Position numbers and translations under genes: made by a program. 64,000 nucleotides of DNA from Brachypterus glaber (Eukaryota > Arthropoda > Insecta > Coleoptera > Kateretidae), in assembly GCA_958510825.1 (NCBI GenBank), contig OY294045.1, positions 96,036,988-96,100,987 on the forward strand, in the 5' to 3' direction. The notes under the pieces were generated by a model. That model was not told the origin of the DNA. It saw only the letters and a list, made by a program, of their open reading frames with translations, and did not search any database. Shown here in pieces: positions 1 to 9,648 of this stretch (the first letter of the stretch is position 1; every line of letters starts with the position of its first letter).

Positions 1-639
1 TTATACACACTCCATTCACACCTAAGCATGGATTGGGTGTACGTAACACAAAAGAATTTGACTATTATGATATTGCCTTTTTCATAATATGTACCAGTAA
101 GTTTCAGAATTTATATGCGTATTCTTTTCTATATATTTTTTTTTTGAAGGAAAGTTGGTATACCATCATTTTCATAGAAAACGCTCACATCACAGAACCC
201 TGAGGTGCCCCAACATTTTAAATTTTTAGTTGTGGTATATGTACTTTACTAAGATTGACACTGACATTTTCCGTAATAATTAAGTAAGTTTAAAGTACAG
301 TCTATATTATATAGTGCAAGTCCTATAACTGTCTTTAAGCATATATGCTTATAAGCAAAAAGGTTAACAAATTTTATTATAAATGATATTTATACAGTAT
401 GTCTCCAAATAGAGTTACAAAGAGGAATTTATTTTTTATTTTTGATTTGATCTCAAAAAAAGTCACTCTTTATAACTTGCCCTGCTTGATTTTAAACTCA
501 CAAAACACTAAGCGCTTTTTGTACAACTCTTACGGTTCATGGGATAATGTTTTTTTCTTCAAAATGGTGTCTTCAAAAATATAAAGAAAAAAAAACATCA
601 TCAAGAGTGACTTATTTTAAGATATCAAAAATAAAAAAA
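1..639. other. AT-rich stretch without a gene
   Basis: I see no coding signal. A pair of inverted segments (about 425-475 and 603-650) sharing AAAAAGTCACTCTT / AAGAGTGACTTATT suggests the end of a decayed DNA transposon, possibly the one that supplied the transposase remnant just to the right. The short open frame at 399-584 lies across this repeat and has no protein-like composition. Confidence 0.35.
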
Positions 640-1012
640 TCTTCTTTGTAATTCTAACAGTTGGTTTGTGTAATTTGGTGTAATTTTTGCGTGCCAAGCC
701 TCAATGATGGCCTGTCGTAATTCTTCAGCATTATGACCCAGGAAAGTTAGTTTCTTCCCTCGCTCTGACTCCGGTATGGAAAGGGTTTTCCCGCAGATAA
801 TTCATTAATTGCATATCTTCTTCTGCACTACTCATTCTACTTCGAACAGAACCCCGCTTTCTGCTAATCTGTCCAGTTTCCTCAAGTTTTTTCTTTGCTC
901 GCATTATAGTGCTGTTTGCAACATTTAATTCAGTGGTTATTTCACGTACACTTATCCCGTCATTTATTCTTGCTGTTATAATACATTTTTGATAATTTTT
1001 AAGCTGCGGCAT
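640..1012 (-). pseudogene. Tc1/mariner transposase remnant, catalytic core deleted
   Basis: Reading leftward from 1012, about 90 residues form the N-terminal DNA-binding part of a Tc1-like transposase: a helix-turn-helix segment (ISVREITTELNVANSTI), a basic linker (RKRGS) and the family-typical stretch around YLRENPF and ETNFPGS. Immediately after it, in another frame, the sequence reads EELRQAIIEAWHAKI, which resembles the extreme C-terminus of the same family. The central DD(E/D) domain of about 200 residues is missing, so this is an internally deleted, dead copy. The junction lies near 740-745. Family assignment is from remembered motifs. Confidence 0.7.
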
Positions 1013-2018
1013 AACTAATGTGAATTATTTTGACAAGTAATGTCATAATAATATTTGACAAATAAATGTCAAAGAGACCTTGTTAAAGTTCAATATAATC
1101 TGTAACATTTTTAGGTGTAAGCGTTTATTATGAAAACGATGGTACACACTGAGCCTGAATAAATTTTAGTTAGTAGCATGGCAACGCTCAATATCACTGG
1201 ATATCATTAAAACCCTGATTCTAAGAAGGTTTTTTAATCGATCCCTTGATAAGGTTCTTAGCATAATGCTGTAAACATGCTAAGCATGTTCTTAAAAGGT
1301 GCACTGCTGTAGTAGCATAAGTGCTTCTACTCTAAACATTTTTAGCATGATTAGAGTATTTTGCTAAGAATATTTCCAAATACATATTCTTAAAATATTC
1401 TAATGGGAATATTTTTAGAATAGTAATATGGCGTCTATATTATTTTAATGTTATTAGGTTAGAATTACAAATATTCTTAAAATTGTTGTTAGTAACATAA
1501 GTTTTACCCTAGTAGTAGTAGTAAAAATTGATATATTTTTAGACACAAAGTGATTTTATATAGTTTTAGACAAAAAATTAAAATTATTATTTTTTTAAAT
1601 GATAATTATTTGCTATTTTTTTCTCTAAACATTGGATTTTTGTGTGGGGCATGATTTTTATGTATGGTGGAAAGTTTGATTTTACAGTAAAACTGCATAT
1701 CGCATATGAATCTTACCTGATGGATGCTATATCTAAATATTTTTATATACTATTTATTAGGTTTATCACAAAGACGAAAAAAATTTCTTCATGTCCAAAT
1801 TTATAATATCACTCCATAAAAAGGATCGAGTATTATAATATAATTTCTTTAATCGTTCTTAGAATATCCTGAGCAAAATAGACATGCTTCTAAGAAGCAT
1901 GCTGTCCTTCCCGTTATTTATTTTAAGAATCTTCTTAGAATATTAATTTGTTTATAAATTTAAAAACTTGAAAATGACCTTATGTTAAAAAAGTCGAAAC
2001 AATTGTCGCTGTAATGTT
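1013..2018. other. Intergenic AT-rich sequence, no gene seen
   Basis: No ORF or RNA gene is recognisable. Near-inverted motifs (TTCTTAGAATAT, AAGCATGCT, GCTAAGCATG) recur between about 1220 and 1950 and suggest an old foldback element, but I could not define its ends. Confidence 0.3.
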
Positions 2019-2939
2019 TAGTTAGTTAGTTAGTTAGTTTAGTTCAGTGCGGAGTTCACTGCCCTTAACACCTGGTCCCTAGGGACCTTTGTGTTAACCG
2101 CACAGATCTCCTCATAACATACCTGTTTCTTTTATAAAGTCCAGGTACGGTTTCAGGGGAGTTTTCATGATCTCGTTTGGTTCCAGCGAGTCGTTCCCAA
2201 AGTACCTCCATCTTAGCCCTATTAGAGATGGACATTCACATATGAGGTGGTAGGGCTCTTCGTCCCCTTCCCCACATCTCCTGCACACGGGGCTCGTAGT
2301 CTGTCCCATTTGGTGTCGGTGCTTATTCAGTAAGCAGTGCCCAGTTATTATACCCGTTATTGCTCTCAGTTGACTTCTGGACATGCCTAGAAGTAAGCTG
2401 GTTCTTTTCTTGGTTGGCCCCCCTAGAAAGAGTTTAGAGTATCTCATTTTAGGCGCATCTATCCAATGTTGCTGGTGTTCATTCCTCAATATTTTCCTGA
2501 CCTCGTGTCTGGTAGTGGAATAAGATACCCCACAGCACGGTTCTGGTCCTGTGAGTACGGCTTCACTCCCCTTTCTTGCCAGGTCATCTGCCTTCTCATT
2601 ACCATCTATTCCTTGATGTCCTGGTACCCATATCAAATTTACTTTTTTATGTTCAGCCAGTTTACATAGCTCGCTGTGGCATTCATATACCAGTTCCGAG
2701 CTAAAGGCATATGAATCTAATGCCTTTATTGCTGCCTGGCTGTCTGAAATGATATTTACTGTCCTACCCGTGTAGGACTCCGATACCATTTCTTGTGCGC
2801 AGACATAAATCGCATAGATTTCCGCTTGGAAAACGGTTGCCTTGGTTCCCAGGTTTAAGCTAATTTCTTTGCCCGGTCCATGTTGTTGCTGTAATGTTTG
2901 TTTAATAGACAATACATTTATATTTTGGAGAGATAACAT
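2019..2939 (-). pseudogene. Non-LTR retrotransposon 3' end: RNase H domain, zinc motif and tail
   Basis: A 275-residue open frame on the minus strand (2112-2939) is the C-terminal part of an I/R1-group non-LTR polyprotein. The RNase H domain retains the acidic residues E40 (FQAEIYAI), D66 (IISDSQAA) and D118 (GNEKADDLA) plus the WVPGHQG motif, but the first catalytic aspartate strand is cut off by 5' truncation at about 2939. A Cys/His motif (CRRCGEGDEEPYHLICEC) follows, as usual after RNase H in these elements. Downstream (plus-strand left) lies a roughly 90 bp 3' UTR and a tail of TAGT repeats at 2020-2040, the minus-strand 3' terminus. RT and endonuclease are absent, so it is a dead-on-arrival 5'-truncated insertion. 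Confidence 0.85.
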
Positions 2940-3131
2940 TTTTTCTATGGTTTATTTCAATCAACTCCAATATGAGTAAGGATCAAGAATTTCTTAATTT
3001 AAAAGGAAAAGGCGGAAAAGTCGCTTATATCTTACAATATTGTTACTGTGCGACCAAATAACCTTGGCCAGTTTAGGAAATTTTTATAACGTCGCGCTAT
3101 TTCGCGCTATTTCGCGAGATTTGTGAGAGAA

Positions 3132-4575
3132 CACGGTTCACCTGGGCGATTTTAAATCAAAATTTCGTGGACCCCTACATTTTTTGGACTAAAACATAAC
3201 TGATGACATCAGAAATCAATTCCCATTTGAAAGAAAATTGTAAAAGATACACTTTTTTAGACAGATAAAAAAACGTTTTTTTGAATAAGAAGGTGTGTCA
3301 AAAAATCGCGATTTTCAAAATCAAAAACGCTCTCGGGCTTAAAAGTTGCTTCTTAGTAAAAAACTATGGCCACTCAAAAATGAGCCAAATCGATAAATGT
3401 TTAGAGGTAGCTCAAAACTCAAACTTAAAAAAAAATCGGTACCTGTTTTTCGGATAAAAACTGATACCGATAAAAATTGAGGAAAATTTGAAGGGTTTCT
3501 GTGGTAATATTTAGAAACAATACTAAATATAAGAACTAAAACAATTATATCCCCCCCTCCCCTTAAGTTAGACCATGAAAAAATCGCCAATTATTTGAAG
3601 ATTTCGCGAAAATTTAATTTTTGCAAGTTTTTAAAAGTGCATAAAAAATAGTTTTAAATAAAAAATCTGCAAAATTATATATTAGTATATAAGCATATAT
3701 ACATGTTAACCTACATGACTATACAGAAAACATAATTTTTTTCCTCCAGTTGAGTAAAAAAAAAAATTAATTTCGATTAGAAACCGGGTGGATTTTCTGT
3801 TTTTTGCCTAAAACTTTTTTCGGTGTACTTTCTTTTGATTTTTTGGTTGGAATACTTTTTTATGTAAAAATACACAAAAAAGTTTCTCTGGTTTAACATC
3901 GCAGGTTTAACCGTTTTAAAGATAAATGCATTTAAAAGTAAATTTTTACCCATGAAGAACCAAAAATAAAAAAAATTAAAAAATATAAAAAAAACAAATA
4001 TTTTAGTAATGAGTGGCTATTTATGCACCTTGGTCAAAAAATCATTCCTAAGGAAGTTATGTCCTTTTAAATATGCCCATTTTCAATAAATTTTCGCAAC
4101 ATATTCAAATAATTCGAGATTTTTTTATGTTCTAACTTAAGGGAAGGGGAAATATAATTTTTTTAGTTTTCTCACAATTAGTATTGTTTCTAAATATTAC
4201 CAAAAAAAACCCTCCAAAATTTCCTTAATTTTATATACAATCACTTTTTATCCGAAAAACAGGTACCGATATTTTTTAAAGTTTGAGTGCTTTAAGCTAC
4301 CTCTAAATATTAATCGATTTGGCTCATTTTTGAGTGGCCACCGTTTTTTACCAAGGAGCAACTTTTGAACCAGAGAGCGTTTTCGATTTTGCAAATCGGA
4401 ATTTTTTGACACACCCTATTACTCAAAAAAACGTTTTTTTATCTTTCTAAAAAAGTGTATCTTTTACGATTTTCTTTCAAATGGAAATTGATTTCTTATG
4501 TCATCAGGTATGTTTTAGTCCAAAAAATGTAGGGGTCCACGAAATTTTTATTTAAAATCGCCCAGGTGAACCGTG
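3132..4575. mobile_element. 1.44 kb foldback (long inverted repeat) DNA element
   Basis: The ends are inverted copies: CACGGTTCACCTGGGCGATT at 3132 and its complement ending CCAGGTGAACCGTG at 4575. Homology between arms continues with small gaps for about 450 bp per side (for example GGCTCATTTTTGAGTGGCCA near 4320, inverted near 3370-3390). The middle is AT-rich without an ORF. No clear target-site duplication was found. Such an element is non-autonomous; its transcript would fold into a long hairpin. Confidence 0.8.
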
Positions 4576-4584
4576 CGTAGTATG

Positions 4585-7156
4585 CTACACTGAAAAAAAT
4601 ATTTTATAATATTACTACACGGAAAAAAAAATTATAGCTAGGAGCGCTATAACACACATACCAAGCAAATTATAATCGCTTATTATATAAATACAAGGCT
4701 TTCTCTTACAATTATGGCAGTCAGTGTAAAAATTTATATGAAATACTTTAATTGTTTAGTGAATAATAAAATATAACAAATAGTATGGCATTTATAGCTT
4801 AAATAGATTTAATTATTGTCCGTGCTAATAATTTTTATAATATAATAAAATTTCTGTAAATTTATAATAGTGCCTGTAATAAATATAATCGTGTCTGTAA
4901 TATATATAATCGTTTCCAATTTATTTTTAACATTATTAGTTATTGTGTCCCTTATAATCTATAGCTTAAATCACTATAATTTGCCACTGTTACCAAATAT
5001 CTTATAATGTATAGCGCAGAGCCCACTAATTTCTTTCCGTGTATAACTATCGCTGGTTATTTTTTGCCAAACACTATCAAAGTAAATTTATTAGCTAAAT
5101 ATATTTTTACTTTTAGTTATGTCAAAATACGTATTAAATTATTTTCTAAAATTACGAAACATTTGTTTAAATTATCACAATAGTATTGATAATATTACAA
5201 AAGAATACTTAAAATTTATAAGAGACGAGTAAAATTACCATATTTATTGCATTCCAGCATGGGGCGGGTTATGTAAAACAACCCTACAAAGTCTACAGGT
5301 CGCACAAAATACCCTTTAAAAATTTTGTTTAATAAAGAGCGAACGCATCCCACTGCTTTGTTGTATGAGGAACTGGAACTGTTTGACATTCGTGAACTTT
5401 ACGCCTACAGTACCTTAAATTTTATTATTAAAAACGACACTGTCAATATAAGATCCAGACCCCATACAACAAGATCAGTTTCCAATCAGTCGTCAGCAGT
5501 TCCTTTATGTACAAAGACATTTTCCCAAAGGTTTATTTTATATCTAGGACCTAAACTATTTAACTTATTGCCAGTTAGCATTAAAACTATTCCCTATTGT
5601 TTTAGATTAAAGCGTGAGTTAAAAAAATACGTTAAACAAAATATAAATAGCATTAGACCCTTATTTCAAAATGATAGCTAATAAACATTTCCTTCTCTTT
5701 CCATATCTCTCTTTCTCGCTCTCTCTCTTTTCTCCATTTTTGCGCGCACACACACACACACTTTATCATTTCTTTCTTTTATTTCCATTAATTTTCTATT
5801 TTGCTAAGGTTTTATATACTGTAATTTAAGTATCTATAATTGTTGTAGTTCTTAATTTAGATATTTATTATTATTATTATTATTTTTTCTCACTACACGG
5901 GCTTTTGCCTGCAGTGAGCAAATTGTAAAATACCATATGTAATTTTATGTATTAAATATATAAATAAATAAAAAAAAAATATTTCCAATCGTTGTTTATA
6001 TTTGTTGCATTTATAATAGCAGTTTTAATTTCTTTTATAGTATATTTACAAAAATATTGTAAATTTATTGCTTAAATAAACAACTTATTTGTAATTCTAC
6101 ACATTATTATTACAAATATTTCACATATTTACGATAACTATAACAGTGTTTTTACAATTTGCAAACAAGAAGTTGCATATTTTTTTTTTTTTGAATGCAG
6201 TGCAATTTCACATTATTTTTTTTGCGAAATTCAATTTTTTTTTGTGAAATTAAAACTAAATTTTACAATTTTACTGCTATGTATAGAAAATGGAAAACAA
6301 ATGGTGTGGGTATGAAGTTGAAACTACAAATAAAACCCATTATAAACTGAAAGGTGTTTTTATTACAAAAATATTTTTACAAACTATACTACTATAAAAC
6401 TAATTAACTAGAATAATTGTCTCTGTGAACTGGGTGTTTCAAATGTCCCGCCCATGCATTTTATCTCGTAAACGGTTAGAGATTATTAAAAAAAAAAATC
6501 AAAAGTACGTTGTAAATCTCAATCTATATTATAGAAAGACTATCTCTATTTGGTATTAACACAAATAGAAACCCATTCTTCTTAAAAAATTTACCTGCCG
6601 ACAGCTCTGCACAACTATGGATATTTTAGCCAAAATGTAATCTACACCTACAAAAACTACAAAATAACATCTAAATAAGAAGGATAACTTACTTACCGAT
6701 TATAAATATAACAACACTAAACAAAACACAGCTAAATTAAAAAAAAATTTCCGGCGTCTCACAACAACGTGCTACGGCATCAACTGGTGCAAGGAGGAGC
6801 ACGCATCAGGCTGTTCCCATTCATTGTTAGTCTTATTAAGTTAAATTTACAATAACTGTAGTAATAACGCATTTTTTTTTGTAATAAGGTTTTGTTAATT
6901 TATATTAAAAAATAAAAAGTTCTTTAAAATTCATTTGTACTTGTACAATGCTTATAGTAAAATTCCTAATGGATAAAATAAAAATAATGATTATTGTATA
7001 AAACTTACAACAGTTTGCTAAATAACATTAATAAAATGACAACATTTTAAAAAATATATAAATTTTTTATTTTCACTAAGATAATTGCATTGCTTATTAT
7101 TGCTATTTAAATTTACTAATTATTGTGTAATTTTACCCCTATTTTTTTCAGTGTAG
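4585..7156. mobile_element. Possible 2.6 kb TIR element containing a non-LTR insertion
   Basis: CTACACTGAAAAAAATA at 4585 is matched in inverted orientation by the sequence ending TTTCAGTGTAG at 7156. Short motifs of the left arm (TATAAT, TTATAATAG) recur complementarily on the right, but the arms are not continuous. A non-LTR fragment (5250-5980) lies inside. It is a weaker case than the other foldbacks because the low-complexity TIR could match by chance. Confidence 0.4.
5250..5980 (+). pseudogene. 5'-truncated non-LTR retrotransposon: RT C-terminus plus 3' UTR
   Basis: The frame ending at 5683 (about 118 residues, ELFDIRELYAY onward) matches the C-terminal thumb region of the non-LTR RT at 19.3-21.8 kb: compare LFDIRELYAY with IFSIRNLYAY and LGPKLFNLLP with FAPKLFNMLP. 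Just upstream a different frame reads GGLCKTTLQSLQVAQNTL, so at least one frameshift exists near 5310. The catalytic RT core is absent. The 3' UTR runs to an (AAATA)n/A-rich tail at 5955-5980 and carries CT- and CA-rich simple repeats (5705-5762) and a TTA run (5868-5884). It is related to, but clearly diverged from, the 19-22 kb element. Confidence 0.7.
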
Positions 7157-7842
7157 GAGAGGCCACAGAACACCAATGAGAGGAAACGCATTTCTTTCCG
7201 CTTGCCGATTCCGCGTTAGCCAAGGTTACGTGACTTTGACTGTAAACGACAATATGGAACCTTTTCTGGCGGGGATATGCATATTTGCTGTGAATACACC
7301 GAGTAATTTTCGCCTGCCTCAATCCCACAGGATAAATTTAATTAAGTTTTAAAATGCCGGCATTTATTAGATGCAATATTGGCGTAATTCGAGACGTAAT
7401 TTTGTTTCAAAAAACTTTTTTTATTGTTTAAAAGAAAGAATAGTTATTTCGATCTGAAACATCTGTAATGACACTGATTAACAAAAAAAAGTATTTTAAT
7501 AAAAACGCGATTTCAAGGGTGTTTAAATATGTATTTAGATTTACCAAAAGAAAAAAAAATCCAAGATATTCCTTTGGAACTATACAGAACGAGAATCGGA
7601 CTACAATTTAAGCCAAGAAAGATATTTTATCGTCTTATAACAAAATGTCTAGGCTACATTAAAACATGCGAAAAAATATTTTTTGTGATTTTTATAAGCT
7701 TTTTTCTCAAAAATGGAAAAAGATAGAGAGTAACTTAAAACATATTCGGAATCAGCACGAGAAATACTACCAAAATCAAGCAACATAATGTACACTTTAA
7801 GTTTGTATTGACCATGAACTCTGCAGACGGTTATTTAACATT
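7157..7842. other. Intergenic; short GC-richer segment at 7157-7330, no gene identified
   Basis: The segment 7157-7330 is noticeably richer in GC than its surroundings but I could not read a convincing exon in it on either strand. The rest is AT-rich with no feature I can support. Confidence 0.3.
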
Positions 7843-8042
7843 NNNNNNNNNNNNNNNNNNNNNNNNNNNNNNNNNNNNNNNNNNNNNNNNNNNNNNNNNN
7901 NNNNNNNNNNNNNNNNNNNNNNNNNNNNNNNNNNNNNNNNNNNNNNNNNNNNNNNNNNNNNNNNNNNNNNNNNNNNNNNNNNNNNNNNNNNNNNNNNNNN
8001 NNNNNNNNNNNNNNNNNNNNNNNNNNNNNNNNNNNNNNNNNN
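7843..8042. other. Assembly gap (200 N)
   Basis: Exactly 200 N, likely a fixed-size placeholder. It ends in the (AT)n run that precedes the 5' LTR, so the gap was probably caused by the microsatellite; its true length is unknown. Confidence 0.99.
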
Positions 8043-8059
8043 ATATATATATATATATA
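8043..8059. repeat. (TA)n microsatellite, left flank and target site
   Basis: Remaining left half of the (TA)n run split by the errantivirus. The last four bases TATA (8056-8059) are repeated at 16144-16147 and are read as the 4 bp target-site duplication. Confidence 0.85.
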
Positions 8060-8288
8060 AGTTACATGACCGGAGTCATGCTACTCAGCAACTTATTGTT
8101 TATATAATAAAATGTATATTGTTTTGTCAGCATAGTTTACCTATGTAGCTTTTTACTTTCTTTCAATCAATCTGTAATTATATTGTAACTATTAACATTA
8201 TTTAATAAATTTGTAATTCAATAAAATACTTCAAAAACTTTAAAATAACTTTTAAAAAAACTTCTTACGGCAAGGTTGCAACGTAATT
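8060..8288 (+). repeat. 5' LTR of errantivirus
   Basis: Begins AGTTACATGACCGG and ends CAACGTAATT. It contains an AT-rich TATATAATAAAATG box (about 8100-8114) that could act in promotion and two AATAAA signals (8204-8209, 8220-8225). It matches the 3' LTR except for one A (TTGTAACT here, TTGTAAACT there). Confidence 0.95.
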
Positions 8289-8302
8289 GGCGCAGTCGGC
8301 AG
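8288..8302 (+). promoter_or_regulatory. Primer binding site, tRNA-Ser type
   Basis: TGGCGCAGTCGGCAG directly abuts (and shares one T with) the LTR end. It is complementary to the CCA end and acceptor stem of insect tRNA-Ser, the primer used by the 17.6/297 group; gypsy itself uses tRNA-Lys. The match to tRNA-Ser is from memory of the acceptor stem. Confidence 0.8.
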
Positions 8303-8431
8303 TTTTCACCAATCAATTTAGCATAAAATTGATTCGTTTCGACGATTTGTTGGTGATAGAACCTGGTAGTTTCCAAACAAGAGAAATTACAAAAAAAAAA
8401 AGTTTTCTTCGAGTGTGAGTGCACATCACAG

Positions 8432-8469
8432 ATGAAGGACATCATAGCAGCGACCATTTGCCTGTAAGT
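8432..8469 (+). promoter_or_regulatory. Leader ATG and splice donor for env mRNA
   Basis: An ATG at 8432 opens a very short reading frame with a lysine followed by hydrophobic residues and is interrupted at 8463/8464 by a consensus donor (CCT|GTAAGTA). Joined to the acceptor at 14235/14236 the frame is that of env, so this leader exon would supply the start codon and the first residues of the signal peptide. Env splicing from a leader donor is established for gypsy-group errantiviruses; the exact sites here are inference. Confidence 0.7.
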
Positions 8470-8473
8470 ACCT

Positions 8474-9648
8474 ATGTCATTTAGTGATTGCAGATTCAAT
8501 TTTCAAAATACTTTAATCGATTCTGAGTCCAGTTCCGAGTCCGAAACAAACTCTGAACTAGAACTTACCATAATAGAAACAAATAACCCCATTCCCGAAA
8601 TAAATAATTTAAATTTAAACATGGCTAACGTTCTGAAAGCCGACTACTTGAACATGATCCCTGAATTTAGGGGCGAGTCAGAACTCCTTCCTAGATTCAT
8701 CGATATATGTGAAAAATTAGTCAATAAATTTTATAACCTTAATGACCCGACGGACTTTCAGAATGAGTACCTAATGTCTAGCATTTTGGCTAAAATAAAG
8801 GCGATGCCGCAACTAAAATATCCTCTTGCATTCTGAATAACTGGAATGACTTAAAATTAGCACTCCAGAATACATATAGCGATAAACGCGACGTTTTCAG
8901 CTTGCAATTGGAAATGACAGAGTTAAAGCAAGGGCTCAAACAGTCAGTTTTCGATTTTTACAATAGTATACTTATGCTACTTAACCTTCAGATAGCATAT
9001 TTAACGGTGCATCATGGTAATGCACAAGAGGTCGGAACTTTAACCGCATACTTAAGAAAATACGCCTTAAGGGTTTTATTGAGGGGCCTCCGAGACCCAA
9101 TAGGATCCTTAATGCGAACCAAAAATCCAGAAGATCTGAACTCTGCGTTAAATATGCTAACGAACGATTTTCAATTAGAAATAAATGACCAAATAATTAG
9201 AAATTCTTATAGCCAAAATCCTAGACAAAAGCCAAACTTTAATAATAATCGTAACTTTACACAAGGAAGGCAGCAATTGCCAAATATTAGGCAATTGCAA
9301 CTAACAAATTACCCACAAAATTTCCAGCCAAGGCCAAATGGTTTTAATAATAATAACACAAATACAAACTTTCAAAATCAGCCAGGGCCTAGCTCCAGAA
9401 ATGATGTGTTTAGGCCAAACCCTAATGTAAGGTTACCGAGACCAACTCCAATGAGTGTTTCTACGCGAAACACTAATATGTCCCATGCTAGGCAAAATTT
9501 TAATAATAGAAATAATTCAAATAATCAAATTAGAACGCCTAATTTTCAAACAGAAGAGGTTTTCAACTTGCATAATGCGCCGAAAGTAGAGTTTCCGGAG
9601 GAAAATTTAAATAAAAATCAAGATGACTCATCTTTTTTAGAGAATTGA
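8474..9648 (+). pseudogene. gag: Errantivirus gag, interrupted by one frameshift
   Basis: Structural polyprotein of the particle. The first open part (8474-8836, 120 residues; a second in-frame ATG at 8621 is an equally good start) has the acidic N-terminus and the capsid-like segment around IPEFRGESELLPRFI. The frame stops at 8836, but the reading continues without loss in the next frame from about 8821 to 9648 (NDLKLALQNTY, LRGLRDP), so one indel between about 8800 and 8836 breaks it. The second half ends in a long Asn/Gln/Pro-rich tail (residues about 95-245 of that part). No CCHC zinc knuckle is visible, as is usual in this group. The indel may be a real lesion or an assembly error; given the young LTRs either is possible. 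Confidence 0.85.

Noticed and set aside
7808..8107. Open frame crossing the N gap
   Set aside because: It exists only because N codons contain no stops.
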